Part shown: positions 15,473-24,458 of the stretch, in pieces
Layout of the letters: each line of letters begins with the position of its first letter
Position numbering within the stretch: the stretch's first letter is position 1
Origin: Streptomyces sp. SM1
GTDB lineage: Bacteria > Actinomycetota > Actinomycetes > Streptomycetales > Streptomycetaceae
Direction of reading: 5' to 3'
Assembly (NCBI RefSeq): GCF_002910825.1
Contig: NZ_NEUB01000361.1
Span: forward strand, 1-41,189
Length of the DNA: 41,189 nt
The notes under the pieces: model-generated
Database searches by the model: none
The model's input: the letters and a program-made list of their open reading frames with translations, nothing else
Told to the model about the DNA's origin: nothing
Program-made: the position numbers and the translations under genes

Positions 15473-16519
15473 ATGACCAGTCCAACCAAGGCCGAGGACT
15501 CGGGGTCCGCGGTCGCCTTGGAACCCGAACTGGCGTCGACCAGCGAGACCGCCAAGAACAAGACGGGCCTCGAGGGCCGATCGCCTGGCCGACTCATGTG
15601 GCAGCGCTTCCGGCGTGACCGTACCGGTATGATCTGTGCCGCGGTAGTTATTTTCTTCTTCGCCATCTCCCTGCTGGCACCCCTGCTCACCGCGATCAGC
15701 GGGACGAACCCGTACACCCTGTACGGACAGGACCCCACCTACGCGGACAGTCCGGTGCTCGACGACTTCGGTCTTCCGCTGGGCTACTTCGGCGGCGTCT
15801 CCGCGGAGCACTGGTTCGGTGTCGAGCCGCAGTACGGCCGCGACCTCTTCGCCATGATGATCTACGGCATGCGGACGTCCCTGTACATGGCGCTGGGTGT
15901 GTCCACCCTGCTGACCCTGACCGGCGTCCTCATCGGTGTGGTCGGCGGCTACTTCGGCGGCCGTACCGACTACTGGCTCGGCCGGGTCACGGACTTCTTC
16001 CTGTCCTTCCCCTCGCAGCTGTTCTTCATCGCCTTCATGCCCGTGGTGACCGCCTTCTTCGTGGACCCCCGGGAGGAGACGCCCACCTACTTCAGGGCGC
16101 TGGCCATTCTGATCGTGCTGTGGGTCCTCGGGTGGATGGGCATGGCGCGACTCGTCCGGTCCGTGGTGCTGGCCCTGCGTGAGCGTGAGTTCATCGAGGC
16201 CGCCAAGGTGTCCGGTGCCTCGCCGGCGAGGATCATCCGCAAGGAGATCCTGCCGAACATCGTCACCCCGGTGCTGGTGCAGTACACGTATCAGCTGCCC
16301 AGCACCATCCTGACCATCGCCTTCCTCTCCTTCGCGGGCGTCGGATTCGTCGAGCCCACGCCGGACTGGGGGCGCCTGTTCGCCGCCGGCGCGCAGTACA
16401 CCCAGCAGGACCCGGCGTTCATCTTCTTCCCGGGTATCGCGCTGGTCATCTTCATCCTGTGCTTCAACCTCCTCGGAGACTCGGTACGGGATGCCTTCGA
16501 CCCCAAGTCCGGGCGCTGA
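15473..16519 (+). CDS. bldKA: oligopeptide ABC transporter permease BldKA (DppC/OppC type)
   Basis: A 348-residue inner-membrane permease of the DppC/OppC type. A hydrophilic N-tail of about 50 residues is followed by helix 1 (MICAAVVIFFFAISLLAPLL), a loop, then four to five further helices. The EAA loop that docks the ATPases reads EAAKVSGASPARIIRKEILP. ATG 15473 has GGGGGA about ten bases upstream. It is the first gene of the order permease-SBP-permease-ATPase-ATPase, which is that of the bldK operon of S. coelicolor, where the system imports a developmental oligopeptide signal. The permease-first order differs from most opp/dpp operons and from the second transporter in this window. The symbol rests on order and family, not on an alignment. 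Confidence 0.85.
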   Translation: MTSPTKAEDSGSAVALEPELASTSETAKNKTGLEGRSPGRLMWQRFRRDRTGMICAAVVIFFFAISLLAPLLTAISGTNPYTLYGQDPTYADSPVLDDFGLPLGYFGGVSAEHWFGVEPQYGRDLFAMMIYGMRTSLYMALGVSTLLTLTGVLIGVVGGYFGGRTDYWLGRVTDFFLSFPSQLFFIAFMPVVTAFFVDPREETPTYFRALAILIVLWVLGWMGMARLVRSVVLALREREFIEAAKVSGASPARIIRKEILPNIVTPVLVQYTYQLPSTILTIAFLSFAGVGFVEPTPDWGRLFAAGAQYTQQDPAFIFFPGIALVIFILCFNLLGDSVRDAFDPKSGR

Positions 16520-16533
16520 ACCGTCCATTGGTG

Positions 16534-16552
16534 GGGGGTGGCTGCCGCCCCC
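16534..16552 (+). other. hairpin between bldKA and bldKB
   Basis: GGGGGTGG (16534-16541) can pair with CCGCCCCC (16545-16552), with one G-T wobble and a CTG loop. It lies in the 100-base gap before bldKB. It has no U tract and may be an mRNA-processing or stability element rather than a terminator. Confidence 0.45.
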
Positions 16553-16619
16553 GCGTCGGCCCTCCAGCCGCGTCAGGCAGTAACTATGGATCACAGAGAC
16601 AGGTAGGTGCACTCACCTC

Positions 16620-18410
16620 ATGAAGCTCAACTCGCGCAGAACTCGCGCCATTCTGGTCGCGATCGCGGCCGGCTCCCTCGCGCTCACGGGCTGCTCGGAG
16701 AACACGGGCGGTGACTCCGGCAAGGACTCCAAGAAGGACCAGGAGGAGGCAAAGGAGCAGTCGAAGGGCGTCGAGTACCTTGACGCCGCGGCCTCGACCG
16801 GTCCGGCCGAGGAAGTTCCGGGCGCCAAGCCGGGCGGTACGATCACCGTCTACCAGGAGTCCGGCATCACGCACATGGACCCGGGCCAGATCTACGTCTC
16901 CGACGCCGGCCAGCTGTCCAACCTGCTCTTCCGTGGTCTGACGAACTTCCAGGAGGACGGCAAGGGCAACGTCGCCGTCGTGGGTGACCTCGCCACCGAC
17001 GCGGGCAAGGCGTCCAACGACAACAAGACCTGGACGTTCACGCTCAAGGACGGCGTCAAGGACGAGAACGGCAAGGAGATCACCTCCGCCGACGTCCGCC
17101 ACACCGTCGAGCGCCTGTACGCGGAGTTCATCTTCGACGGCCCGACGTTCCTGCAGACCTGGCTGAGCGGTGCCGACTACCGCAAGGCCCTGCCGGACGG
17201 CGGCTTCGGCTCGAAGCACCTGCCGGCCACCGTGCTGGACACCCCGGACGACAAGACCATCGTCTTCCACTTCGACCAGCCGCGTCCCGACCTGCCGATG
17301 ACGCTGGCCATGCCGGGCTACTCCATCGTGCCGGAGGAGACCGACACGAAGGAGAAGTACGACAAGAAGCCGGTCGCCCTCGGCCCCTACAAGATCGGTG
17401 AGATCAAGGCCGGCAAGTCCCTCAAGCTCATCAAGAACGAGAACTGGGACCCGAAGACCGACGCGGTGCGCCACCAGTACGTGGACGCCTTCAACTTCCA
17501 GTTCGGTGTCACCGAGTCGACCCAGACCAAGCGTCTGATCGCCGACCAGGGTGTCTCCAAGAACGCCATCCAGTTCACCGGCGGCGTCGACTCCACCCAG
17601 ATCCAGAACGTCATCGGCGACCCGGCCGTGAACAAGCGCACCATCAAGGGCTACCAGCCCTACGTGATGCAGCTCACGTTCAACCTGGACCGGGTCAAGA
17701 ACAAGGCGGTCCGTGACGCCATCACCTACGGCGTCAACTCGAAGTCGCTCATCGCTGGTGAGGGTGGCGCGTACGGCGGGGACGTCGCGCCGAACCTGTT
17801 CGCCCCGACGCTGCCGGGCTACGACGCGACGTACGACCCCTACGGTCGTCTGAAGATGCCCAGCGGCAACATCGAGAAGGCCAAGGAGCTCCTGAAGGAC
17901 GTTCCGGCCGCGGAGAAGAAGCTGGTCTTCGCCTACCCGAACTCCGAGCCGGGCCAGAAGCGCAAGGTCGCCATCGAGGACGCGCTCGGCAAGATCGGCA
18001 TCGACGTCGTCTCCAAGGAGGTCGACTCCGCCAGCTTCTACGAGCAGATCGGCAAGATCAACAACGCGTACGACATGTACATCACCGGCTGGGGCCAGGA
18101 CTGGCCGTCCCCGGCCACGGTCGTCACGCCCATCTACGACGGTGACCAGGTCAGCGACGGCAAGTCGAACTACTCGCACATCAAGGACCCGAAGGTCCAG
18201 GAGCTGATCAACAAGGCCCTGACCGAGCAGCCCGAGGAGGCGGCGAAGACCTGGAAGGCGGCTCACGAGTACATCCTCGAAGAGGTCAACCCGGCCGCTC
18301 CGCTGTGGTACACGAAGCAGTTCCAGCTCTACGGTTCGAACATCGGCGGTGCCCGCTACAGCACCGAGTCCAGCTACATGGACATCACCCGGCTGTTCCT
18401 GAAGTCGTAA
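16620..18410 (+). CDS. bldKB: oligopeptide-binding lipoprotein BldKB
   Basis: A 596-residue extracellular peptide-binding lipoprotein (SBP_bac_5). The signal peptide ends in LALTGC with lipid-bearing Cys25, followed by a charged linker (SGKDSKKDQEEAKEQSKG) typical of Streptomyces lipoproteins. Family landmarks are GGTITVYQESGITHMDPGQI near the start and TSADVRHTVERLY about 150 residues in. ATG 16620 is preceded by AGGTAGGTG. It is the second gene of the bldK-type operon and is flanked by hairpins on both sides, consistent with a separately stabilised, more abundant mRNA segment for the binding protein. In S. coelicolor loss of this lipoprotein blocks aerial growth and gives resistance to a toxic tripeptide. 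Transfer of that role here is inference from gene order. Confidence 0.88.
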   Translation: MKLNSRRTRAILVAIAAGSLALTGCSENTGGDSGKDSKKDQEEAKEQSKGVEYLDAAASTGPAEEVPGAKPGGTITVYQESGITHMDPGQIYVSDAGQLSNLLFRGLTNFQEDGKGNVAVVGDLATDAGKASNDNKTWTFTLKDGVKDENGKEITSADVRHTVERLYAEFIFDGPTFLQTWLSGADYRKALPDGGFGSKHLPATVLDTPDDKTIVFHFDQPRPDLPMTLAMPGYSIVPEETDTKEKYDKKPVALGPYKIGEIKAGKSLKLIKNENWDPKTDAVRHQYVDAFNFQFGVTESTQTKRLIADQGVSKNAIQFTGGVDSTQIQNVIGDPAVNKRTIKGYQPYVMQLTFNLDRVKNKAVRDAITYGVNSKSLIAGEGGAYGGDVAPNLFAPTLPGYDATYDPYGRLKMPSGNIEKAKELLKDVPAAEKKLVFAYPNSEPGQKRKVAIEDALGKIGIDVVSKEVDSASFYEQIGKINNAYDMYITGWGQDWPSPATVVTPIYDGDQVSDGKSNYSHIKDPKVQELINKALTEQPEEAAKTWKAAHEYILEEVNPAAPLWYTKQFQLYGSNIGGARYSTESSYMDITRLFLKS

Positions 18411-18423
18411 CCCGTTGCGGCTG

Positions 18424-18463
18424 ACCGCGGGGGCACGCACCAGGCGGAGCGTGCCCCCGCGGT
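18424..18463 (+). terminator. strong intra-operon hairpin after bldKB
   Basis: ACCGCGGGGGCACGC (18424-18438) and GCGTGCCCCCGCGGT (18449-18463) form a perfect 15-bp stem with a 10-base loop, directly after the bldKB stop and 46 bases before bldKC. It likely attenuates read-through or protects the 3' end of the binding-protein mRNA. Confidence 0.75.
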
Positions 18464-18509
18464 TCCGTGAATCCGTCCACCGTCTCCGCAGAGAGCAGCT
18501 CCCACCGCC

Positions 18510-19487
18510 ATGCTTCAGTTCATACTCCGGCGCTCCGTCGGCGCTGTCGTCACCCTGTTTCTGATCGGCGCCGCAACCTTCTTCCTCTTCGTCGCCGCGC
18601 CGTCCGACTACGCCTCCCTGGCCTGTGGCAAGGACTGCTCGCCCGAGAGACTGGAGGACATCCGGCACGCACTGGGACTCGACCTGCCCCTCGCCACACA
18701 GTTCTGGGACTTCATGTCCGGCATCGTGGCCGGCCGTGACTTCCCCGACGGCGACTGCCCCGCCCCGTGTCTCGGACAGTCCTTCTACTACAGCGAGAAC
18801 GTCTGGGACCTGATCGTCGACCGGCTTCCGCTGACGCTCTCGCTCACGGTCGGCGGCATCGTCTGCTTCCTGTTCGTCGGTCTCGGCACGGGCATGCTCG
18901 CCGCCTACCGCCGCGGCACCCTCGTGGACAAGGTCGCCACCGGCGCGTCCATGGTTCTCAGCTCGTTCCAGATCTACTTCCTCGGCCCGATCGTGCTGCT
19001 GATCTTCGTCTACAGCACCGGTTGGATGGAGGACCCGAAGTACGTGCCGTTCACCCAGGATCCGGTCGGCTGGCTCGTCGGGCTGTCCATTCCGATCCTC
19101 GTGATGTCCACGATCTTCACCGCGCAGTACACCCGTATGGCTCGCTCCTCGATCATCGAGCAGCTCCAGGAGGAGCACGTGCGCACCGCCCGGGCCAAGG
19201 GCATGCCGCGCAGATACGTCTTCTTCCGCTACGCCTGGCGCGGCGCGATGATTCCGATCGTCACGATTCTCGGCATCGACATCAGCGCCCTGCTCGGCGG
19301 CGGCGTCGTCACCGAACTCACCTTCTCGCTCCAGGGAATCGGCCGTCTCGCGGTCGACGGCGCGGTCCAGAAGGACCTTCCGCTGACGATGGGTGTCATG
19401 CTCGTGGGAGCCTTCTTCATCCTGCTCATGAACATCCTCGTCGACATCGCGTACGCCTGGATCGATCCGCGCGTCCGGCTCTCCTAG
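18510..19487 (+). CDS. bldKC: oligopeptide ABC transporter permease BldKC (DppB/OppB type)
   Basis: A 325-residue permease of the DppB/OppB type with six predicted helices. It starts with the usual MLQFILRRSVGAVVTLFLIG first helix. The loop before helix 2 is long and Cys-containing (ACGKDCSPERL, DFPDGDCPAPC), a feature of the actinomycete subfamily that may form extracellular disulfides. The EAA docking loop is visible as EEHVRTARAKGMPRRYVFFR. ATG 18510 follows a weak GAGAG ribosome site. The gene lies downstream of a strong hairpin and upstream of two ATPase genes at short spacing (15 bases to the next). It pairs with BldKA to form the membrane channel. Confidence 0.88.
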   Translation: MLQFILRRSVGAVVTLFLIGAATFFLFVAAPSDYASLACGKDCSPERLEDIRHALGLDLPLATQFWDFMSGIVAGRDFPDGDCPAPCLGQSFYYSENVWDLIVDRLPLTLSLTVGGIVCFLFVGLGTGMLAAYRRGTLVDKVATGASMVLSSFQIYFLGPIVLLIFVYSTGWMEDPKYVPFTQDPVGWLVGLSIPILVMSTIFTAQYTRMARSSIIEQLQEEHVRTARAKGMPRRYVFFRYAWRGAMIPIVTILGIDISALLGGGVVTELTFSLQGIGRLAVDGAVQKDLPLTMGVMLVGAFFILLMNILVDIAYAWIDPRVRLS

Positions 19488-19502
19488 GAAGAACGAACCA
19501 CC

Positions 19503-20564
19503 GTGACCACACTGACCAAAACTGAGGACTCCCCGGCCCCGACCGGGCCCGAGAGCTTTCTCTCGGTCCGTGACCTGAAGGTGCGGTTCTCCACCGAGGA
19601 CGGCATCGTCAAGGCTGTCGACGGCCTCTCCTTCGATGTCGAGCGCGGCAAGACCCTGGGCATCGTGGGCGAGTCCGGCTCCGGCAAGTCCGTGACCAAC
19701 CTGACGGTTCTCGGCCTGCACAACCCGCTGTCCTCCACGGTCGAGGGCGAGATCCTGCTCGACGGCCAGGACCTCGTCACCGCCGCCGAGAAGGACATGG
19801 AGCGGCTCCGCGGCAACAAGATGGCGATGATCTTCCAGGACCCGCTGACGGCCCTCTCGCCGTACTACACGGTGGGCCGCCAGCTCTCCGAGCCGTACAT
19901 GAAGCACACCGGGGCCTCCAAGAAGGAGGCCAAGGACCGGGCGGTCCAGATGCTGGAGAAGGTCGGCATCCCGCAGCCCAGGACGCGCTTCGACGACTAC
20001 CCGCACCAGTTCTCCGGCGGTATGCGCCAGCGCGCGGTGATCGCCATGGCGCTGATGTGCGACCCCGAGCTGCTGATCGCCGACGAGCCGACCACGGCGC
20101 TCGACGTGACCGTGCAGGCGCAGATCCTGGACCTGCTCAGGGACCTCCAGCAGGAGTTCGGCTCCGCGATCATCTTCATCACCCACGACCTCGGCGTCAT
20201 CGCCAACATGGCGGACGACCTGCTGGTGATGTACGCGGGCCGGGCGGTGGAACGGGGCACCACCAAGGAGGTGCTGGGCCGGCCGACGCACCCGTACACC
20301 TGGGGCCTGCTCAGCTCGATGCCGCGGCTGGACGGTGACATCAACGAGGAGCTGATGCCGATCCCCGGTTCCCCGCCGTCGCTGCTCAACCCGCCCTCGG
20401 GCTGCCCCTTCCACCCGCGCTGTGCCTACACGGACCAGGTGGCGGGTAACCTCTGCGCCGACAGCCGGCCGACGCTCGCCCCGGGCCGCGCCGCCGCGTG
20501 CCACCTGACGGCGGAGCAGAAGCAGACCATCTTCATCGACAAGATCCAGCCCCGGCTGCGCTAG
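19503..20564 (+). CDS. bldKD: oligopeptide ABC transporter ATP-binding protein BldKD (DppD type)
   Basis: A 353-residue ATPase of the DppD/OppD type. Walker A is GESGSGKSV, the ABC signature is [15 protein letters not shown], Walker B is [12 protein letters not shown] and the switch His is in FITHDLGV. The C-terminal oligopeptide-transporter domain contains the Cys-rich [18 protein letters not shown], which in relatives binds an iron-sulfur cluster or metal. GTG 19503 lies 15 bases after the bldKC stop with a GGAAG ribosome site. It works as a heterodimer with BldKE. Confidence 0.92.
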   Translation: MTTLTKTEDSPAPTGPESFLSVRDLKVRFSTEDGIVKAVDGLSFDVERGKTLGIVGESGSGKSVTNLTVLGLHNPLSSTVEGEILLDGQDLVTAAEKDMERLRGNKMAMIFQDPLTALSPYYTVGRQLSEPYMKHTGASKKEAKDRAVQMLEKVGIPQPRTRFDDYPHQFSGGMRQRAVIAMALMCDPELLIADEPTTALDVTVQAQILDLLRDLQQEFGSAIIFITHDLGVIANMADDLLVMYAGRAVERGTTKEVLGRPTHPYTWGLLSSMPRLDGDINEELMPIPGSPPSLLNPPSGCPFHPRCAYTDQVAGNLCADSRPTLAPGRAAACHLTAEQKQTIFIDKIQPRLR

Positions 20565-20578
20565 GGAGAACCGAGATC

Positions 20579-21715
20579 ATGAGTGAGAACCTCACCCTCC
20601 CCGCACAGCAGGGCTCCACGGGCAACCCCTCCTCCGCGGAGACGCTGCTCAGCGTCGAGGGCCTGACCAAGCACTTCCCGATCTACGGCGGGTTCCCGAT
20701 CAAGCGGAAGGTCGGAGCGGTCCAGGCGGTCGACGGCGTCGACCTGACCGTGGGCGTCGGCGAGAGCCTCGGCCTGGTCGGGGAGTCCGGCTGCGGGAAG
20801 TCGACCACGGGCCGGCTCATCACCCGCCTGCTGGAACCGACCGGCGGCCGGATCACGTACAAGGGCCAGGACATCACGCACGCCAGGCGCAGGCAGCTGG
20901 CGCCGGTCCGGTCCGAGATCCAGATGATCTTCCAGGATCCGTACTCCTCGCTGAACCCGCGGCAGACCGTCGGCAGCATCATCAAGTCGCCGATGGAGGT
21001 CAACGGGATCGACCCCGCGGGCGGCCGGGAGAAGAAGGTGCGCGAGCTGCTCGAGCTCGTCGGCCTCAACCCGGAGCACTACAACCGCTTCCCGCACGAG
21101 TTCTCCGGCGGCCAGCGCCAGCGCATCGGCGTCGCCCGTGCCCTCGCGCTGAACCCGAAGCTGATCGTGGCGGACGAGCCGGTCTCCGCGCTGGACGTGT
21201 CGATCCAGGCGCAGGTCGTCAACCTGCTGAAGAAGGTCCAGGACGAACTGGGCATCGCCTTCCTCTTCATCGCGCACGACCTGGCGGTGGTCCGGCACTT
21301 CTCGCACCGCGTGGCCGTGATGTACCTCGGCAAGGTGGTCGAGGTCGGCGACCGGGAGTCCATCTACAACGGTCCCCGGCACCCCTACACCCACGCGCTG
21401 CTGTCGGCGGTGCCCGAGGTGAAGGTGGCGGACGAGGGCGAGGGCGAGGGCGAGGGCCGGGAGCGCATCCGCCTCTACGGTGACGTGCCCTCGCCGATCA
21501 TGCCGCCGTCCGGCTGCCGCTTCCGCACCCGCTGCTGGAAGGCGCAGGACAAGTGCGCGACGGAGGAGCCGCCGCTGGTGCAGATCTCCGGCAACCGCGA
21601 CGGCCACCTGACGGCCTGCCACTTCCCGGAGGGCCCGACCACGGAGTCCCGTGGCGAGGACGTCGTCCTCGACCCGGCGCTGAAGGCCCTGGAGAAGTCC
21701 GCCGAGAAGGACTGA
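20579..21715 (+). CDS. bldKE: oligopeptide ABC transporter ATP-binding protein BldKE (DppF type)
   Basis: A 378-residue ATPase of the DppF/OppF type. Walker A is [12 protein letters not shown], the signature is [15 protein letters not shown], Walker B is [12 protein letters not shown] and the switch His is in FIAHDLAV. The C-terminus has [15 protein letters not shown] short acidic repeat (DEGEGEGEGRE) precedes that motif and is absent from the paralogue at 26402. ATG 20579 has AGGGAG about eight bases upstream. A longer in-frame start (20498) lies inside the previous gene and is rejected. It is the last gene of the operon, ended by a very stable hairpin. Confidence 0.92.
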   Translation: MSENLTLPAQQGSTGNPSSAETLLSVEGLTKHFPIYGGFPIKRKVGAVQAVDGVDLTVGVGESLGLVGESGCGKSTTGRLITRLLEPTGGRITYKGQDITHARRRQLAPVRSEIQMIFQDPYSSLNPRQTVGSIIKSPMEVNGIDPAGGREKKVRELLELVGLNPEHYNRFPHEFSGGQRQRIGVARALALNPKLIVADEPVSALDVSIQAQVVNLLKKVQDELGIAFLFIAHDLAVVRHFSHRVAVMYLGKVVEVGDRESIYNGPRHPYTHALLSAVPEVKVADEGEGEGEGRERIRLYGDVPSPIMPPSGCRFRTRCWKAQDKCATEEPPLVQISGNRDGHLTACHFPEGPTTESRGEDVVLDPALKALEKSAEKD

Positions 21716-21731
21716 CCCCTCGTCGGACGCC

Positions 21732-21769
21732 ACGGCTGCCGTCCGCCCCTCGGGGCGGACGGCAGCCGT
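21732..21769 (+). terminator. terminator of the bldK operon
   Basis: ACGGCTGCCGTCCGCCCC (21732-21749) is the exact complement of GGGGCGGACGGCAGCCGT (21752-21769), giving an uninterrupted 18-bp nominal stem just 16 bases after the bldKE stop. It separates bldK from the second transporter operon. Confidence 0.9.
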
Positions 21770-21899
21770 CGCTCGTTCAGGGGGTCTCTTACGTACATAT
21801 GGCTGGAGCCCTCCCCGTACAGGTGCCGTGCGAGTGCGGCATGCGCTCTTTGCGCCGATATTGGCGTCAACGATCGGCGCACGTACGAGGAGGCACCCC

Positions 21900-23528
21900 A
21901 TGCGCGGAGCCATGCACGCCAAATGGGCCGCCTGCGCGGTGGCGGTCGCCCTCGCCGCGACCGCCTGCGGCGGAGGCGGGGACGGCGGGAGCGGCGACTC
22001 CGGGGCCGTGCTCAGCGCCTCCTGGGGCGATCCGCAGAACCCGCTGGAGCCGTCGAACACCAACGAGGTGCAGGGCGGCAAGGTCCTCGACATGATCTTC
22101 CGGGGGCTGAAGCGGTACGACCCGGAGACCGGCGAGGCCAAGGACATGCTCGCCGAGAAGATCGAGACCTCCGACTCGCAGACCTTCGACGTCACCGTCA
22201 AGGACGGCTGGACCTTCAGCAACGGCGAGGAGGTCACCGCCCAGTCCTTCGTCGACGCCTGGAACTACGGCGCCGGCCTGAGGAACAACCAGCGCAACTC
22301 GTACTTCTTCGCCTACATCGAGGGATACGACCAGGTCCACCCCGAGGAGGGCGAGCAGACCGCCGACACCATGTCCGGCCTGGAGGTCACCGGCGACCGC
22401 ACCTTCACCGTCAAGCTCACCCAGAAGTTCTCCACCTTCCCCGACACCCTCGGCTACAACGCCTTCGCCCCGCTGCCCCGCGCGTTCTTCGACGACCACG
22501 ACGCCTGGGTGAAGAAGCCGGTCGGCAACGGCCCGTACCTGGTCGACGCGTACACGCGCGGCTCGCAGATGTCCCTGCGCACGTGGGACGACTACCCGGG
22601 CGACGACAAGGCGCAGAACGGCGGCGTCGACCTCAAGGTCTACACCGACAACAACACCGCCTACACCGACCTGCTGGCCGGCAACCTCGACCTGGTCGAC
22701 GACGTCCCCGCCGCCCAGCTGAAGAACGTGAAGAACGACCTCGGCGACCGCTACCTCAACACCCCGGCCGGCATCATCCAGACCCTCGCCTTCCCGTTCT
22801 ACGACGAGAACTGGAACAGGCCCGGCTCGGAGAAGGTCCGCAAGGGCCTGTCGATGGCGATCGACCGGGGGCAGATCACCGACACGATCTTCCAGCAGAC
22901 CCGCACCCCCGCCACCGACTGGACATCCCCCGTCCTCGGCGAGGACGGCGGCTTCCAGGCCGGCCTGTGCGGGGAGGGCTGCGAGTACAAGCCCGACGAG
23001 GCGAAGAAGCTCATCGAGGAGGGCGGCGGTCTGCCCGGCGGCAAGGTGACGATCACCTTCAACGCGGACACCGGCTCGCACCGCGAATGGGTCAACGCCG
23101 TCTGCAACTCCATCAACAACGCGCTGGGCAACGAGCGCGCCTGCACCGCCAACCCGGTCGGCACCTTCGCCGACTTCCGCAACGAGATCACCGACCGGAA
23201 GATGACGGGGCCGTTCCGCGCCGGCTGGCAGATGGACTACCCGCTCATCCAGAACTTCCTCCAGCCGCTCTACTACACCGACGCCTCCTCCAACGACGGC
23301 AAGTGGTCCAACCAGGAGTTCGACGGCCTCGTCGACCAGGCCAACCAGGAGACCGACACCGCCAAGGCCGTCGACCTGTTCCAGCAGGCCGAGGGGGTCG
23401 TCCGGGACAACATGGCCGCCATCCCGCTCTGGTACCAGAACGGCAGCGCCGGCTGGTCGGAGCGGCTGTCCGACGTCAAGCTCAACCCGTTCAGCGTCCC
23501 CGTGTACGACCAGATCAAGGTGAGCTGA
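21900..23528 (+). CDS. oligopeptide-binding lipoprotein of the second transporter
   Basis: A 542-residue extracellular SBP_bac_5 lipoprotein. The signal peptide ends in AATAC with Cys23, followed by Gly/Asp linker. Family landmarks are ILSASWGDPQNPLEPSN-like start (VLSASWGDPQNPLEPSNTNE) and AIPLWYQNGSAGWSE near the end. It is closer to the OppA-like type with the segment YNAFAPLPRAFF than BldKB is. ATG 21900 follows GAGGAGG by about eight bases. It is the first gene of a five-gene operon in the usual order SBP-permease-permease-ATPase-ATPase. A promoter must lie in 21770-21899 because a strong terminator precedes it, but I cannot place it. Confidence 0.92.
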   Translation: MRGAMHAKWAACAVAVALAATACGGGGDGGSGDSGAVLSASWGDPQNPLEPSNTNEVQGGKVLDMIFRGLKRYDPETGEAKDMLAEKIETSDSQTFDVTVKDGWTFSNGEEVTAQSFVDAWNYGAGLRNNQRNSYFFAYIEGYDQVHPEEGEQTADTMSGLEVTGDRTFTVKLTQKFSTFPDTLGYNAFAPLPRAFFDDHDAWVKKPVGNGPYLVDAYTRGSQMSLRTWDDYPGDDKAQNGGVDLKVYTDNNTAYTDLLAGNLDLVDDVPAAQLKNVKNDLGDRYLNTPAGIIQTLAFPFYDENWNRPGSEKVRKGLSMAIDRGQITDTIFQQTRTPATDWTSPVLGEDGGFQAGLCGEGCEYKPDEAKKLIEEGGGLPGGKVTITFNADTGSHREWVNAVCNSINNALGNERACTANPVGTFADFRNEITDRKMTGPFRAGWQMDYPLIQNFLQPLYYTDASSNDGKWSNQEFDGLVDQANQETDTAKAVDLFQQAEGVVRDNMAAIPLWYQNGSAGWSERLSDVKLNPFSVPVYDQIKVS

Positions 23529-23534
23529 TCCGCC

Positions 23535-24458
23535 GTGGGACGCTATGTCGTCCGGCGTCTGCTCCAGATGATCCCGGTGTTCATCGGGGCCACGCTGCTG
23601 ATCTTCCTCATGGTCAACGTGATGGGCGACCCCATCGCCGGACTCTGCGGTGAACGCCAGTGCGACCCGGCGACCGCCGCCCGCCTCGAGCAGGAGTTCG
23701 GCCTCGACAAGCCCGTCTGGCAGCAGTACGCGACCTACATGGGGAACGTCTTCACCGGCGACTTCGGCACGGCCTTCAACGGCCAGGAGGTCACCGAGCT
23801 GATGTCGACGGCGTTCCCCGTCACCATCCGGCTCACCCTCATCGCGATCCTCTTCGAGATCGTCATCGGCGTCACCCTCGGCGTGGTCACCGGACTGCGC
23901 CGGGGACGCCCCGTCGACACCGGCGTCCTGCTGCTCACCCTCGTCGTCATCTCCGTGCCCACCTTCGTCACCGGCCTGCTGCTCCAGCTGCTGCTCGGCG
24001 TGAAGTGGGGCTGGATCCGCCCCTCGGTCTCCTCCGAGGCGCCCTTCGACGAACTGATCCTGCCCGGACTCGTCCTGGCCTCCGTGTCCCTCGCCTACGT
24101 CACCCGGCTGACCCGCACCTCCATCGCCGAGAACCGCCGCTCCGACTACGTCCGCACCGCCATCGCCAAGGGTCTGCCCCGGCACCGGGTGGTCGTCCGG
24201 CACCTGCTGCGCAACTCTCTGATCCCCGTGATCACCTTCATCGGGGCCGACATCGGCTTCCTCATGGGCGGCGCCATCGTCACCGAGCGGATCTTCAACA
24301 TCCACGGCGTCGGCTACCAGCTCTACCAGGGCATCCTCCGGCAGAACACGCAGACCGTCGTCGGCTTCGTCACCGTGCTGGTGCTGGTGTTCCTGGTCGC
24401 CAACCTGATCGTCGACCTCCTGTACGCCGTACTCGACCCGAGGATCCGTTATGCCTGA
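23535..24458 (+). CDS. peptide ABC transporter permease (DppB/OppB type)
   Basis: A 307-residue permease with six predicted helices, starting with the family's MGRYVVRRLLQMIPVFIGAT. A Cys pair (GLCGERQC) lies in the first outer loop, as in BldKC. The EAA loop reads SDYVRTAIAKGLPRHRVVVR. GTG 23535 is six bases after the SBP stop. The last eight bases overlap the next permease gene, so the two should be translated together. It forms the channel with the product of 24451-25428. Confidence 0.93.
   Translation: MGRYVVRRLLQMIPVFIGATLLIFLMVNVMGDPIAGLCGERQCDPATAARLEQEFGLDKPVWQQYATYMGNVFTGDFGTAFNGQEVTELMSTAFPVTIRLTLIAILFEIVIGVTLGVVTGLRRGRPVDTGVLLLTLVVISVPTFVTGLLLQLLLGVKWGWIRPSVSSEAPFDELILPGLVLASVSLAYVTRLTRTSIAENRRSDYVRTAIAKGLPRHRVVVRHLLRNSLIPVITFIGADIGFLMGGAIVTERIFNIHGVGYQLYQGILRQNTQTVVGFVTVLVLVFLVANLIVDLLYAVLDPRIRYA

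Noticed and set aside
16584..20504. Minus-strand open frame of 1306 codons opposite bldKA-bldKD
   Set aside because: It is the antisense shadow of the bldK genes. The translation is Val/Gly/Asp/Arg-rich without domains, and the plus-strand genes are unmistakable.
21867..24305. Minus-strand open frame of 812 codons opposite the second transporter
   Set aside because: Antisense shadow with low-complexity Glu/Asp/Gly/Val composition.
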